64,000 bases of DNA from an uncultured Butyricicoccus sp. (lineage in GTDB: Bacteria > Bacillota > Clostridia > Oscillospirales > Butyricicoccaceae). Under the pieces are notes generated by a model. The model was not told the DNA's origin. It saw only the letters and a list, made by a program, of their open reading frames with translations, and ran no database searches. The stretch spans positions 217,400-281,399 of the forward strand of contig NZ_CALWJM010000001.1 in NCBI RefSeq assembly GCF_944381005.1, read 5' to 3'. This document shows positions 9,473 through 18,918 of the stretch, piece after piece. How positions within the stretch are numbered: position 1 is the first letter of the stretch; each line of letters opens with the position of its first letter. Position numbers and translations under genes: made by a program.

Positions 9473-9501
9473 AGCATACCACATCACCATCCGTGCCGCA
9501 A
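9473..9501 (-). promoter_or_regulatory. promoter of cinA
   Basis: Minus-strand -35 TTGCGG (9496-9501), 17-nt spacer, -10 TATGCT (9473-9478), about 50 nt before the cinA ATG. A CACGCAG/CTGCGTG hairpin sits in the short leader. Confidence 0.6.
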
Positions 9502-9557
9502 GTCGATAAAGCCTGATTTTGTGTCAAATTTCGGTCAAATCTGTGTATATTCCGCGC

Positions 9558-10730
9558 TTACACCAGTACGCGCTCGGTACCTGCAACCGCTTCCGCGACC
9601 AGTGCTTCTACGTCCAGCGCCCGCTCGGCTTCCTCAATCTTATACAACTTTGGCTTGGTGTTGGGGTGCTTGGGCGTAAAGACCGTGCAGCAGTCCTCAT
9701 ACGGCAAAATCGAGGTTTCAAACGTATCAATCTTACGCGCAATCTGCACGATTTCTTCCTTGTCCATGCCGATGACCGGACGGAACACCGGCAAGGTCTG
9801 GCAAACCGCATTTGTGACCGCCATCGCCGGCATGGTCTGGCTTGCCACCTGTCCCAAACTCTCGCCCGTAATCAATCCGCCGCACTCATACTCTACTGCC
9901 AACCGTTCGGCAATGCGCATCATAAACCGGCGCATGATGAGCGTAAACAGTTCCTCATGGCACTTATCCCGAATTTCTTCCTGAATCTTGGTGAACGGCA
10001 CCACCAAAATCGGCATTCTGCCACAATAAGTGGTCAGCTTGCGCCCCAGTTCAAATACCTTTTCTTTTGCGCGGTCAGATGTGTACGGATAGCTGAAAAA
10101 GTGGATGCCCACCAGCTCCAAGCCGCGCTTTGCCATCATGTAGCCCGCCACAGGCGAGTCAATGCCGCCCGAAAGCAACAGCGCGGCACGTCCATTGGTG
10201 CCCACCGGCATACCGCCCGCACCGGGCACCGGCCCCGCATGTACAAAGGCATACTGTTCTCGAATCTCAAAATGCACGGTCAAAGCCGGATGGTGCATAT
10301 CCGGTTTCATGTGTGGATGGCGGTGCGCCAGCTCACCGCCGAGCTGCTGCGACACCTGAACCGAAGTGAGCGGAAACCGCTTGTCACCGCGCTTGGTTTC
10401 TACCTTGAATGTGGATGCTGCTGCAATCTGGTCTGCCAGATAGTGCTCTGCCGTCTCCAGCATGGCTTCCATGCTCTTTTCACACACGGCGGCACGACAA
10501 ATAAGCGCAATACCAAACACGCGGCTCACCGCGTCCATGACCGCATCGCCGTCCACTTCCTCCGGAATCTCTACATAAATGACCGACTGGCGCAGACTGA
10601 CTGTGCACCCCCCGACCGCTTTCAAGCGGCGTTTGAGGTTGCCCAGCAATCTATCTTCAAACTTTTTGCGGTTGAGTCCTTTGAGCACGATTTCCCCGCA
10701 CTTGAGCAGCAATACTTCTTTCATATGCAA
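9558..10730 (-). CDS. thiI: tRNA 4-thiouridine synthetase
   Basis: ATP-dependent sulfur transfer to U8 of tRNA, also used for the thiamine thiazole in some bacteria. The 390-residue protein begins with a ferredoxin-like/THUMP region (EVLLLKCGEIVLKGLNRKKFEDRL) and has the PP-loop signature ALLLSGGIDSPVAGYMMAKRG in the second half. No rhodanese-like extension follows, so this is the short Firmicutes form. The TTG at 10730 has ideal 7-nt spacing from AAAGGA; an ATG two codons later is the alternative. It starts 17 nt after the cysteine desulfurase stop, matching the family's need for a sulfur donor. Confidence 0.95.
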   Translation of the reverse strand: MHMKEVLLLKCGEIVLKGLNRKKFEDRLLGNLKRRLKAVGGCTVSLRQSVIYVEIPEEVDGDAVMDAVSRVFGIALICRAAVCEKSMEAMLETAEHYLADQIAAASTFKVETKRGDKRFPLTSVQVSQQLGGELAHRHPHMKPDMHHPALTVHFEIREQYAFVHAGPVPGAGGMPVGTNGRAALLLSGGIDSPVAGYMMAKRGLELVGIHFFSYPYTSDRAKEKVFELGRKLTTYCGRMPILVVPFTKIQEEIRDKCHEELFTLIMRRFMMRIAERLAVEYECGGLITGESLGQVASQTMPAMAVTNAVCQTLPVFRPVIGMDKEEIVQIARKIDTFETSILPYEDCCTVFTPKHPNTKPKLYKIEEAERALDVEALVAEAVAGTERVLV

Positions 10731-10747
10731 TCTAAAATCCTTTCGTC

Positions 10748-11878
10748 TTATCGTCTAAGCATCTTTGCGCCCGCTTCCAATCCGTCCAGCAAGGCATCAA
10801 TATCTTGTGTTATGTTGAATGGCGCAAATGAAATACGCAGCGCACTGTCAATGCGCTTTTTGTCCAGCCCCATGGCACGCAAGACCGCACTTTCCTTGCC
10901 CTTGGAGCAAGCCGAACCCGCCGACACAAACACATCTTTGGATTCGAGCACGCGCAACATAACCTCACTTTTGCAGCCGGGCAGCGACAGATTGACCACA
11001 TGGGGCACGTCACCTTGCCCGTTCCACACAGCCCACGGCAACCGCTGTTCGACCTGTTCGATTAAGTAGGACTTGAGCGCCGCGACGTGCGCCACATCGT
11101 CTGCCATGTGTGCAGCGCGTATGCGACAAGCTTGCGCAAACGCGGCTATCTGCGGCATCGGCTCGGTGCCCGAACGGAAGCCGCTTTCCTGTCCCCCACC
11201 GACTAGATAGGGCTGCAAATGCACCTCACGCTTTTTATAAAATGCGCCGATGCCCTTGGGCGCACCGATTTTGTGACCGCTCACGCTCATCAAGTCGCAA
11301 TTCCACTTCTTCGGTGTTAGCGGCACACGGAACAACCCCTGCACAGCATCTACATGAAACAGCGCCTGCGGATTGCGCCGCTTGAGTGCCGCGCCAATCT
11401 CCGCCACGGGCAGCACGGTTCCCACCTCATTGCTGACCAGCATCACCGATACCAGTGCAGTGTCGTCGCGCAGCGCATCTACAACCGCCTGTGCGGGCAC
11501 ATGCCCGTCGGCTTGGGGCGCCACATAAGTGACTTCCCATCCCTGACTTTCCAGTCGTCGGCACGCCTGTATGGTGGCAGCGTGTTCGATGGCCGTGGTC
11601 ACAATATGCTTTCCGATATGACGGTTTTTTTGCGCCGCACCAAAAATGGCTGTATTGATGCCCTCGGTTCCGCCCGATGTAAAAAACAACTCGGCAGGCG
11701 TACAGCCCATCGCTTGCGCCACCGTCTCCCGGCTTTCTTTTAAAAGCTGTGCCGCCGCAATGCCCATTTTGTGCAGCGACGACGGATTGCCGAACTGCTC
11801 GCACATGACCTGCTGCGCTATCTCTGCCGCTTCAGGCAAGGTGCGCGTGGTCGCCGCATTGTCTAAATAGTGAATCAT
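10748..11878 (-). CDS. cysteine desulfurase (NifS/IscS family)
   Basis: PLP enzyme converting cysteine to alanine and a protein persulfide, here probably feeding the adjacent ThiI. The 376-residue product begins IHYLDNAATTRTLPEA and contains FTSGGTEGINTAI, the PLP-lysine segment SVSGHKIGAPKGIG and the SAGSACSKG loop carrying the persulfide Cys. Start ATG at 11878 follows AGGAGG; an upstream in-frame extension is ignored because this start fits the family. It has its own promoter and forms an operon with thiI. Confidence 0.95.
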   Translation of the reverse strand: MIHYLDNAATTRTLPEAAEIAQQVMCEQFGNPSSLHKMGIAAAQLLKESRETVAQAMGCTPAELFFTSGGTEGINTAIFGAAQKNRHIGKHIVTTAIEHAATIQACRRLESQGWEVTYVAPQADGHVPAQAVVDALRDDTALVSVMLVSNEVGTVLPVAEIGAALKRRNPQALFHVDAVQGLFRVPLTPKKWNCDLMSVSGHKIGAPKGIGAFYKKREVHLQPYLVGGGQESGFRSGTEPMPQIAAFAQACRIRAAHMADDVAHVAALKSYLIEQVEQRLPWAVWNGQGDVPHVVNLSLPGCKSEVMLRVLESKDVFVSAGSACSKGKESAVLRAMGLDKKRIDSALRISFAPFNITQDIDALLDGLEAGAKMLRR

Positions 11879-11921
11879 CGGCAAATGCCTCCTGAATGTA
11901 TCGTTTTTTCTTTTATCTTTC

Positions 11922-11950
11922 ATTATACCAGCACTTTGCCCCCCTGCCAA
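11922..11950 (-). promoter_or_regulatory. promoter of the cysteine desulfurase-thiI operon
   Basis: Minus-strand -35 TTGGCA (11945-11950), 17-nt spacer, -10 TATAAT (11922-11927), 44 nt before the ATG. Confidence 0.75.
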
Positions 11951-12074
11951 CCATTTTCCACGTCCTGCCCATCCCTATCTACCTATCTCATGCAAAAACC
12001 CAATCTTTTTCCATTTCTTTTCCCACCAAACCTACAAAAATTACCGTTCTGTTCAATTTCCTGCCCGGCTGCTC

Positions 12075-12103
12075 TTGTACTGCGCTTGCCCTTGCGGTAT
12101 AAT
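12075..12103 (+). promoter_or_regulatory. probable promoter of purA
   Basis: A perfect -10 TATAAT (12098-12103) sits 17 nt downstream of a weak -35 TTGTAC (12075-12080). The expected transcript start near 12110 leaves a leader of about 125 nt before purA. Confidence 0.6.
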
Positions 12104-12105
12104 AG

Positions 12106-12158
12106 AGATTGTTTGCTGGACTGATACAAAGACAGTGTCCGTCCACAGTAAACAATCT
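12106..12158 (+). repeat. long stem-loop in the purA leader
   Basis: AGATTGTTTGCTGGAC (12106-12121) pairs with 12141-12158, including a 9-bp perfect outer stem, one G-U pair and a 2-nt bulge. It is followed by a T-rich run interrupted by G and C. It could be a weak attenuator or mRNA-protecting 5' hairpin. The left arm overlaps the predicted transcription start. Confidence 0.5.
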
Positions 12159-12236
12159 GTTCTTTTGTTCTTTTGTGGGGAATTTTCCTTCCCCTCTATG
12201 GTTTCATCTTTTTTATGTTGAAAGGGGCTTACAAAT

Positions 12237-13511
12237 ATGCCTGGCAAAGTAATTCTCGGTGCCCAGTGGGGCGATGAAGGCAAGGGTAAATTTATTGACA
12301 TTTTCGCAGCACATGCCGATTTGGTTGTGCGCAGTCAGGGCGGCAACAACGCCGGTCACACGGTTGTCGTTGATGGCGAAAAATATAAATTGCAGCTCAT
12401 CCCTTCGGGTATCCTCTACCCCGACTGCGTCAACATCATCGGGCCTGGCGTTGTCGTTGACCCGCGCAACGTCCTGCGTGAAATCGACGGTTTGACCGAA
12501 AAGGGTGTGCGCACCGATAACCTGTTCATTGATGCCCGTTGCCATTGTATCCTGCCGTGGCACCTCGAACTCGATGCCCTGTCCGAAAAAGCGCGCGGCG
12601 GCGACGACATCGGTACCACCAAAAAAGGCATTGGCCCGACCTACATGGACAAGGCCGAGCGCATCGGTGTGCGTATGCACGATTTCGTTGACCCCAACCG
12701 CTTTGAAAACGTTATTCGCGCTGCCTGCTCCCGTAAAAACAAGGTCATCACTGGCGTTTACGGCGGTCAGCCCATCGACGTTGAAGCTGTACTGACCGAG
12801 TACCGCGGTTATGCAGAACGCTTGCGCAGCCATGTGCGCGACACCTCCATTCTGACCTATGAGGCAGTCAAAGCTGGTAAATTTGTGCTGTTTGAGGGTG
12901 CTCAGGGCACGCTGCTTGACCTCGACATGGGCACTTACCCCTATGTCACCTCCTCGCATCCCATCGCGGGCGGCTGCTGCATTGGTTCTGGTGTTGGCCC
13001 CTCGGCTATCACCGACATCATGGGCATTTTCAAAAGCTACACCACCCGTGTCGGCAAAGGCCCCTTCCCCACCGAGCTGTTTGACAAGACCGGCGACTAT
13101 ATCCGCGATGCCGGCGGTGAGTTCGGCACCGTCACCGGTCGTCCGCGCCGCACCGGCTGGTTTGACGCGGTGATTGCCCGCTATGCCGTGCGCGTCAACG
13201 GCCTGACCGAAATGGTCATCAATAAAATTGACCCGCTGCGTGGCCTGCCCAAGCTCAAAGTCTGCGTCGCCTATGAGCTTAACGGTCAGCGCTTGACCGA
13301 ATTCCCCGCCAACTTCGCAGACCTTGAACATTGCACCCCGGTCTATGAAGAATTTGACGGTTTTGATGAGGACATCACCGGCTGCCGCTCGTTTGATGAA
13401 CTGCCCGCTTCGGTTCAGTCCTATATCAAGGCACTGGAACGCATTTGCGATTGCCCCATCACTATGCTGGGCGTTGGCCCGGCGCGTGACCAAGTTATCA
13501 CCGTCAAGTAA
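12237..13511 (+). CDS. purA: adenylosuccinate synthetase
   Basis: GTP-dependent condensation of IMP with aspartate, the first committed step to AMP. The 424-residue sequence is typical: GAQWGDEGKGKFID at the GTP/Mg site near the N-terminus, GGNNAGHTVV, the TTKKGIGP segment, and TGRPRRTGWFD in the C-terminal half. ATG 12237 follows GAAAGGGG with about 10 nt spacing. Monocistronic, with a strong promoter upstream and a bidirectional terminator downstream; divergent from the cysteine desulfurase operon. Confidence 0.97.
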   Translation: MPGKVILGAQWGDEGKGKFIDIFAAHADLVVRSQGGNNAGHTVVVDGEKYKLQLIPSGILYPDCVNIIGPGVVVDPRNVLREIDGLTEKGVRTDNLFIDARCHCILPWHLELDALSEKARGGDDIGTTKKGIGPTYMDKAERIGVRMHDFVDPNRFENVIRAACSRKNKVITGVYGGQPIDVEAVLTEYRGYAERLRSHVRDTSILTYEAVKAGKFVLFEGAQGTLLDLDMGTYPYVTSSHPIAGGCCIGSGVGPSAITDIMGIFKSYTTRVGKGPFPTELFDKTGDYIRDAGGEFGTVTGRPRRTGWFDAVIARYAVRVNGLTEMVINKIDPLRGLPKLKVCVAYELNGQRLTEFPANFADLEHCTPVYEEFDGFDEDITGCRSFDELPASVQSYIKALERICDCPITMLGVGPARDQVITVK

Positions 13512-13544
13512 CGCTCCAACACCCCAAAACTGAAACTTACTCAC

Positions 13545-13574
13545 AAAAAGACCTGCCAATCGGCAGGTCTTTTT
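13545..13574 (+). terminator. bidirectional intrinsic terminator between purA and the ymdB-like gene
   Basis: AAAAAGACCTGCC (13545-13557), AATC loop, GGCAGGTCTTTTT (13562-13574). It has T-tracts in both directions and lies between two convergent genes. Confidence 0.9.
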
Positions 13575-13580
13575 CTTCTC

Positions 13581-14360
13581 TTAACCCATTGTCTCATACA
13601 CCGGCGTAACCGAACAGCACTTTCCACTCTTATCGTCAATCTCAAACACCGCACCCATCAGCGCAGTTTGTCCGGATGCCGCGCGGAATGGCTCGGTCAG
13701 GTCGCCGCGAAACATGGCAATCGACTGTTCAGGCTGTATGCCCAACACCGACCACACCGGCCCGGTCATGCCAATATCTGTCATATACCCGGTTCCCTTA
13801 GGATTGACGCGCGCATCAGCCGTCGGCACATGGGTATGTGTGCCATAGACTGCGCTGCACCGTCCGTCCAGATAAAACCCCATCGCCAATTTCTCACTGG
13901 TCGCACCGGCGTGAAACTCGCACACCACCCAGTCATATTTGCCCTTTTGCTCTTTCAAAATCCGGTCGGCACACAAAAACGGATTATCCGGCCCAAACGC
14001 CATTTCACACCGTCCAATCAGATTCATCACCAACAGCCGCCTGCCTGCGCAGTCAAAAATCCCCCAGCCTCTGCCCGGTTGTTGGGGCGCCTGATTGGCT
14101 GGACGCAGAATATATGCACACTCATCCAAATACGGTACTATCTGCCGCTTATTGTAAACATGGTTGCCCAATGTCACCACATCGGCTCCGGCTGCAAACA
14201 AATCATCGGCTTGGTCGGGCGTGATGCCTACCCCCGACGCATTTTCCCCGTTCACAATCGTAAAATCAATGCCATGCTGCTTTTTGACCTGCCGCAGCAG
14301 ACGGCGCACGGTTTCCAAGCCCGGTTTGGAGACAACGTCCCCAACTGCCAAAAGCTTCAT
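13581..14360 (-). CDS. YmdB-like metallophosphoesterase (TIGR00282 type)
   Basis: Calcineurin-fold phosphodiesterase of 259 residues. Metal-ligand motifs visible are VGDVVSKPG at the N-terminus, VNGENASG, TLGNHVYNK, VCEFHAGATSEK and YGTHTHVPTAD. B. subtilis YmdB is a cyclic-nucleotide phosphodiesterase affecting biofilm and motility decisions; the same activity here is inference. ATG 14360 follows AAGGAGGGA. The upstream neighbour on the strand is prs, separated by a terminator, so it depends on read-through or an unseen promoter. Confidence 0.88.
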   Translation of the reverse strand: MKLLAVGDVVSKPGLETVRRLLRQVKKQHGIDFTIVNGENASGVGITPDQADDLFAAGADVVTLGNHVYNKRQIVPYLDECAYILRPANQAPQQPGRGWGIFDCAGRRLLVMNLIGRCEMAFGPDNPFLCADRILKEQKGKYDWVVCEFHAGATSEKLAMGFYLDGRCSAVYGTHTHVPTADARVNPKGTGYMTDIGMTGPVWSVLGIQPEQSIAMFRGDLTEPFRAASGQTALMGAVFEIDDKSGKCCSVTPVYETMG

Positions 14361-14383
14361 ATTCCCTCCTTGTCGTCACAGCA

Positions 14384-14412
14384 AAAGAGGCGTGCTACAA
14401 AGCCGCCTCTTT
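14384..14412 (-). terminator. intrinsic terminator of the glmU-prs operon
   Basis: Perfect 9-bp stem AAAGAGGCG (14384-14392) with CGCCTCTTT (14404-14412), followed on the minus strand by a short TTTT run, 36 nt after the prs stop. Confidence 0.7.
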
Positions 14413-14448
14413 CGCCAATTCCATATAAACTTGTTCCGTCTTATCGAC

Positions 14449-15408
14449 TTAGTCGAACAGAGGCGAAACCGAAACTTCTTCATAAATGCGCGCAATCGCT
14501 TCGGTAAAGACCGGCGCAACCTGAAGAACATGAATCTTGTCAATCATCTTTTCCTGCGGCAGTGCAATGGTGTCCAGCAGGGTCAAGGTCTTAATCGGGC
14601 TGTTCTGGATGCGCTCAATCGCCGGGCCAGACAGTACACCGTGGGTTGCACAAGCGTGGATTTCAGTTGCACCACCCTTTTCAACCAGCGCTTCGGCTGC
14701 GTGTACCAGCGTGCCCGCAGTGTCAATCAGGTCATCCACCAGCATAACCTTCTTGCCGCGCACATCGCCAATGATGTTCATAACCTCAGATACATTTGCC
14801 TTGGGACGGCGCTTGTCGATGATGGCAAGCGGCAAGTCGAGCTTCTCGGCAAACTTACGCGCACGGTTGACCGAACCAAGGTCAGGGGAAACAATGACCA
14901 AATCATCGCGGTTTAAGCCAAATGTACCGGCAAAATGCGGAATGAGCACCGATGCGCCCATCATGTTATCTACCGGAATATTGAAGAAGCCCTGAATCTG
15001 AGTTGCGTGCAAATCCATCGTCAGCACGCGGTCTGCACCCGCAGTGGTCAGCAGGTCTGCCACCAGCTTAGCCGAAATCGGGTCACGCGCCTTGTTCTTG
15101 CGGTCCTGACGCGCGTAGCCAAAATAGGGCATAACCGCTGTGATACGGCCAGCCGATGCACGACGGCAGGCATCAATCATAATCAGCAATTCCATCAGGT
15201 TGTTGTTGACCGGCTCACAGGTAGACTGAATCAGGAACACGTCCGAACCGCGCACCGACTCACCGATGGAAACCGAAATTTCACCGTCAGAAAACGTGCT
15301 GACAGTCGCCTTGCCGAGCGGCAGTCCCAGTGCGGAAGAAATCTGCATGGCAAGAGCCGGATGGGAATTACCGCAGAAAATCTTGATATTTTTACCGTGA
15401 GAAATCAT
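14449..15408 (-). CDS. prs: ribose-phosphate pyrophosphokinase
   Basis: Makes PRPP from ribose-5-phosphate and ATP, feeding purine, pyrimidine, NAD, His and Trp synthesis. The 319-residue product has the catalytic flexible-loop segment [18 protein letters not shown], the [11 protein letters not shown] motif and the PRPP-binding loop [13 protein letters not shown]. Start ATG 15408 follows CAGGGGG; a longer in-frame extension is not family-like. It follows the GlmU-like gene after 82 nt, the same glmU-prs order as in Bacillus. Confidence 0.96.
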   Translation of the reverse strand: MISHGKNIKIFCGNSHPALAMQISSALGLPLGKATVSTFSDGEISVSIGESVRGSDVFLIQSTCEPVNNNLMELLIMIDACRRASAGRITAVMPYFGYARQDRKNKARDPISAKLVADLLTTAGADRVLTMDLHATQIQGFFNIPVDNMMGASVLIPHFAGTFGLNRDDLVIVSPDLGSVNRARKFAEKLDLPLAIIDKRRPKANVSEVMNIIGDVRGKKVMLVDDLIDTAGTLVHAAEALVEKGGATEIHACATHGVLSGPAIERIQNSPIKTLTLLDTIALPQEKMIDKIHVLQVAPVFTEAIARIYEEVSVSPLFD

Positions 15409-15490
15409 TTTTATTGTACCCCCTGCGTACACTGTTCCATATTCTTGGTATTTTTGGATATTTGATTCATAACAAAAAACAAAAAGCCGT

Positions 15491-16633
15491 TTACTTCTTT
15501 TCCTGTTCCATGCGTGCGCGGCGCTTGTCGTTCCACTCGTCGATAACGGTCTGACGTGCGCGGCCAACGACCAAAACACCATCGGGCACATCCTTTGTCA
15601 CCGTCGTGCCCGCACCGGTAAAGACGCGGTCGCCGAGCGATACCGGCGCAATCAAGTTGGTATTGCATCCAATAAAGCAATCATCGCCGATGTTGGTGTG
15701 GAACTTATGATACCCGTCGTAATTGACGATGACCGTGCCGCAGCCAAAGTTGACACGCTCACCAACCGTCGCATCTCCAATGTAGGTCAGATGCGAAACC
15801 TTGGTTCCGTTGCCGATTTCAGCCTTTTTCAGCTCGACAAAGTCGCCAATGCGGGTCTTGTTGCCAATGGAACAGCCCGGACGAATATAGGCGAACGGGC
15901 CGACGGTGGCATCCGAACCAACCGCACTTTCATAAATCTGAGAAGAATTGACCTGTGTACGGTCGCCAACACTGGCCTGTTCCAGCAACGTGTTCGGACC
16001 GATGGTGCAACCGCTGCCGATGGTGCAGCCGCCGCGAATGATGGTGCCGGGCAAGATGACCGTTCCCGCGCCGATTTTGGCATCGGGTGCAATATAGACG
16101 CTGTCCGGTGCAAAAATCTGTACACCAGCCGCAATATGACGCATATTGATGCGGGTACACAGGCGCTTTTGCGCTTCAAAAGCAGACATGCCGTCGGTGA
16201 CGGCTACGACCGGCTCACACAGCACAGCTTCGGCAGTTTTTCCAGACGCAATGGCTGTGTTGACCGCTTCAATGAGGTCGCCCGTCCCCAGTGCTTTGGC
16301 GGCCTCAGTGCGCGCACAGACTACGGGCACGGTGTCGGGTGCAAGGCGCACGATGGCATCCGCCGCGTCACGCTGCGGCATCCGACAAACAAAAACAGTG
16401 AAGTCCGCACCGATTGCCAGATGGCTTTCCACCAGGCGCTTGTACTCGGCTGCGGTCAGTTCAGGGCAAGGTGCATCAATCAGCAGGACATGGTCGCCCG
16501 CCGTCTCCATAACACCTTCCGCCAATCCTGCTTCTGCCAGCGCGTTTTTGACCCATGCGCCTGCGCTGCGAAACAGCACAGGAGTTTCATAGACCTTTTG
16601 CGCGCCGCGCAGTATCGTCGTAATTTGGCTCAT
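15491..16633 (-). CDS. glmU: GlmU-like protein with intact acetyltransferase and degenerate uridyltransferase domain
   Basis: GlmU normally makes UDP-GlcNAc in two steps. The C-terminal left-handed beta-helix is well preserved (about residues 165-380): [65 protein letters not shown] and [12 protein letters not shown]. The N-terminal part is only about 165 residues, against about 230-250 normally. It lacks the LAAGxGTRM nucleotide loop and has IDAPCPEL where the family has GDxPL. Glucosamine-1-phosphate acetylation is therefore likely, uridylylation doubtful. ATG 16633 follows AAAGGAC. Operon with prs. Confidence 0.85.
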   Translation of the reverse strand: MSQITTILRGAQKVYETPVLFRSAGAWVKNALAEAGLAEGVMETAGDHVLLIDAPCPELTAAEYKRLVESHLAIGADFTVFVCRMPQRDAADAIVRLAPDTVPVVCARTEAAKALGTGDLIEAVNTAIASGKTAEAVLCEPVVAVTDGMSAFEAQKRLCTRINMRHIAAGVQIFAPDSVYIAPDAKIGAGTVILPGTIIRGGCTIGSGCTIGPNTLLEQASVGDRTQVNSSQIYESAVGSDATVGPFAYIRPGCSIGNKTRIGDFVELKKAEIGNGTKVSHLTYIGDATVGERVNFGCGTVIVNYDGYHKFHTNIGDDCFIGCNTNLIAPVSLGDRVFTGAGTTVTKDVPDGVLVVGRARQTVIDEWNDKRRARMEQEKK

Positions 16634-16701
16634 GAAATTAGTCCTTTCAATTTCCGTCTTGAGGCGCGTGAAAGCGCCCATACCAATCCGCATATAATTA
16701 T

Positions 16702-16731
16702 ACTATAACCCCGCACGAATTTCACCGTCAA
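16702..16731 (-). promoter_or_regulatory. promoter of the glmU-prs operon
   Basis: Minus-strand -35 TTGACG (16726-16731), 18-nt spacer, -10 TATAGT (16702-16707). Divergent from the dnaD-type promoter. Confidence 0.65.
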
Positions 16732-16827
16732 ATTGAGAAAATTTATGAGGAAATTTCTGTGGGTTATACGCCCTTTGGACAAATTGCACGAATGTCCACC
16801 CCAAAACGACACCTTTCGCACCCCCTC

Positions 16828-16856
16828 TTGCGCACCGCTCCAAAACACGCTATAAT
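16828..16856 (+). promoter_or_regulatory. promoter of the DnaD/helicase-loader operon
   Basis: -35 TTGCGC (16828-16833), 17-nt spacer, -10 TATAAT (16851-16856). The 5' leader holds a GCCGCCC/GGGCGGC hairpin (16887-16893 with 16906-16912) followed by a short T-rich stretch. Confidence 0.7.
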
Positions 16857-16944
16857 AAAAAAGAAACTTTTTTTGCATCGTTTCGCGCCGCCCCGACACC
16901 GTATAGGGCGGCATTTTCCATCTTTTTTCTGTCTGGAGGTATCC

Positions 16945-17916
16945 ATGAGCCTTGCATCTCTGCTGATGCCGGAAGGCGAGCTTGCTGTTATCCGTTGCGA
17001 AACGGCAGATAAGCTCATTCAGTGCGGCGACGGCGATGCCGCGCTGTTATATCTATATGTCATTCGCCGCGGGTCTGCCTTTGATGAAGCACAAGCCATG
17101 CGCGATTTGCACCTGTCCAAAGAGCGCTTTGACCGCGCCAGCTTCACGCTGACCGGCCTTGCCATCGCACAATCTCCCACTGCCGCCGAACTCAGCCCCC
17201 CTACCGCACCGCGTTACACCGCCGCCGAGCTGCGCACCGCCCGTGCAAATGACCACCGCTTTGCCGCCATCTGCGACACCGCTGAGGGAATTTTGGGTCG
17301 TCCGCTGACCGAAACGCTGCTGCGCACTCTATATACCGTCTATGACTTCATGGCATTGCCCGCCGATGTCATCATTGAGCTGCTCAGCTATCTGGGACGT
17401 GACCGCGGCTCGCTGCGCGGCCGCGATGTCGAGCGCGAAGCCTGCATCTGGGTGGACAAGCGTATTTTGACCCCCGCTGATGCACAACGCTATCTAGCCG
17501 AAGTCGAAGCCGAAAAACCACTGAGGCAAGCGCTTTTTCAGGCGCTGGGTGTGGTTGGGCGCAACCCCACTACCCCCGAGCGCGCACTGGTCAAGCTGTG
17601 TCTGGAAAAGCACTTCCCACCCGAAACCGTTTCACTCGCTATGTCCCGTATGCGGCGCAACATTGGAGAATTTTCAGCCAGCTATCTGCGCAAAATGCTG
17701 GGTGCATGGGACCAGAAAGGCGTGCACACGGTCGCTGAAATCACCGCACTAGAACCCGAAATCACCCGCAAGCCGAACACCGACGCTTCGGTCAATCAGC
17801 CGCCCTTTGGCACCGGACAACCTGCCGCCACATCGTCTGACCAATTGGCCGACTGGGAGAAAACTTGGTTGGCCGAGGTCAAGCGCCGCCGCGCCAAACA
17901 ACAGGAGAGTCGATAA
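16945..17916 (+). CDS. DnaD-domain replication protein
   Basis: 323-residue protein of the DnaD/DnaB2 primosome family, which remodels DNA and helps load the replicative helicase during initiation and restart. A helical N-terminal region (about 1-90) is followed by a DnaD-like helical domain: FAAICDTAEGILGRPLTETLLRTLYTVYDFMALPADVIIELL with IWVDKRILTPADAQRYL downstream. The C-terminus is a hydrophilic linker ending in a basic stretch. ATG 16945 follows CTGGAGGT. It ends 3 nt before the helicase-loader gene, so the two act together. Confidence 0.82.
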   Translation: MSLASLLMPEGELAVIRCETADKLIQCGDGDAALLYLYVIRRGSAFDEAQAMRDLHLSKERFDRASFTLTGLAIAQSPTAAELSPPTAPRYTAAELRTARANDHRFAAICDTAEGILGRPLTETLLRTLYTVYDFMALPADVIIELLSYLGRDRGSLRGRDVEREACIWVDKRILTPADAQRYLAEVEAEKPLRQALFQALGVVGRNPTTPERALVKLCLEKHFPPETVSLAMSRMRRNIGEFSASYLRKMLGAWDQKGVHTVAEITALEPEITRKPNTDASVNQPPFGTGQPAATSSDQLADWEKTWLAEVKRRRAKQQESR

Positions 17917-17919
17917 TTT

Positions 17920-18918
17920 ATGCGCTATAACAAAGAAATCCTGTCCGCTGTCCTGCGCGACATGGAACGCGAACACACCGCCCGCGCCGAGCAGTTTGCT
18001 GCGCGCCGTGCTGAGGTATATGCCCATTTACCGCGTGTACACGAAATCGACCGCGCACTGTCTAACACGGCTGCCGCCGTGCTGCACGCTGCCCTTGCAT
18101 CGGGCAATGACCCGACCGCTGCGGTCGAACAACTCAAAACCCGCAATCTGGAACTACAAGCCGAACGCCGTCGCCTGCTGATACAAGGCGGTTACGCGCC
18201 CGATTACCTCGATGAAACACCGCTGTGTCCTGCGTGCGGCGATGCCGGTTACATCGGCACTCAGCCATGTGCCTGTCTCAAGGCACGCTATGCCGAGCGT
18301 TTAACCCAAGAACTATCCACCAGCCTACCCATTCACGACCAGAACTTTGAGCACTTCCGCATGGACTACTATTCTTCGACCCCTGATGCCCGAATAGGCA
18401 TATCTGCACGCGAAAATATGGAATATAATCTGTCAGTCTGCCGCACTTATGCTGATAACTTTTCCCTACACGCCCCCAATCTATTGCTGTACGGCTCGAC
18501 CGGTCTTGGAAAAACTTTCCTGTCATCCTGTATTGCAAAGGTCGTATCGGAAAAGGGATTCTCTGTCGCCTATGACACGGCAATCCGTATTTTTTCCAGC
18601 TATGAAAGTGTCAAGTTTAGTTCTGTCGATGCCGCTGATGCCGCGCGCCGTATTCGCAAGTATGAACAATGTGACCTGCTCATTGTGGACGACCTCGGCA
18701 CCGAAATGGCGACCGCTTTCACAACTTCCGCCCTGTATGGTCTGCTGGCCGACCGTCTCATGCACCGCCGTCCCATGATTATCAACACCAACCTGCTTCC
18801 TGCCGCACTGGAGACTCGTTACTCGCCTGCTATTGCTTCACGCTTAATTGGGGAATTTAAACAACTGCGCTTTTTCGGCGATGATATCCGCGCTCAAAAA
18901 TGCCTGCACGGCCTCTAA
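17920..18918 (+). CDS. DnaC/DnaI-like helicase loader ATPase
   Basis: AAA+ ATPase of 332 residues that would load the replicative helicase. The N-terminal part is helical (about 1-100) and followed by a zinc-type segment CPACGDAGYIGTQPCAC (about residues 104-120). The ATPase domain has Walker A GSTGLGKTFLSS, Walker B LLIVDDLGTE and an arginine-finger-like SRLIGEF near the end. RBS AGGAGAG precedes ATG 17920. IstB-type transposition helpers share this fold, but no transposase is nearby and DnaD precedes it, so replication is the better reading. Confidence 0.85.
   Translation: MRYNKEILSAVLRDMEREHTARAEQFAARRAEVYAHLPRVHEIDRALSNTAAAVLHAALASGNDPTAAVEQLKTRNLELQAERRRLLIQGGYAPDYLDETPLCPACGDAGYIGTQPCACLKARYAERLTQELSTSLPIHDQNFEHFRMDYYSSTPDARIGISARENMEYNLSVCRTYADNFSLHAPNLLLYGSTGLGKTFLSSCIAKVVSEKGFSVAYDTAIRIFSSYESVKFSSVDAADAARRIRKYEQCDLLIVDDLGTEMATAFTTSALYGLLADRLMHRRPMIINTNLLPAALETRYSPAIASRLIGEFKQLRFFGDDIRAQKCLHGL

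Noticed and set aside
9519..11069. 516-codon plus-strand frame across thiI and the cysteine desulfurase
   Set aside because: Shadow of two well-identified minus-strand genes; composition rich in His, Arg and Gln, with no domain.
12213..13559. Long open frame antisense to purA (448 codons)
   Set aside because: It mirrors purA, which carries all family motifs. GC-biased codons create open antisense frames; no promoter or ribosome binding site supports it.
17920..18918. IstB-type transposition helper ATPase
   Set aside because: No transposase or terminal repeats nearby; the zinc segment and the DnaD neighbour indicate a helicase loader.
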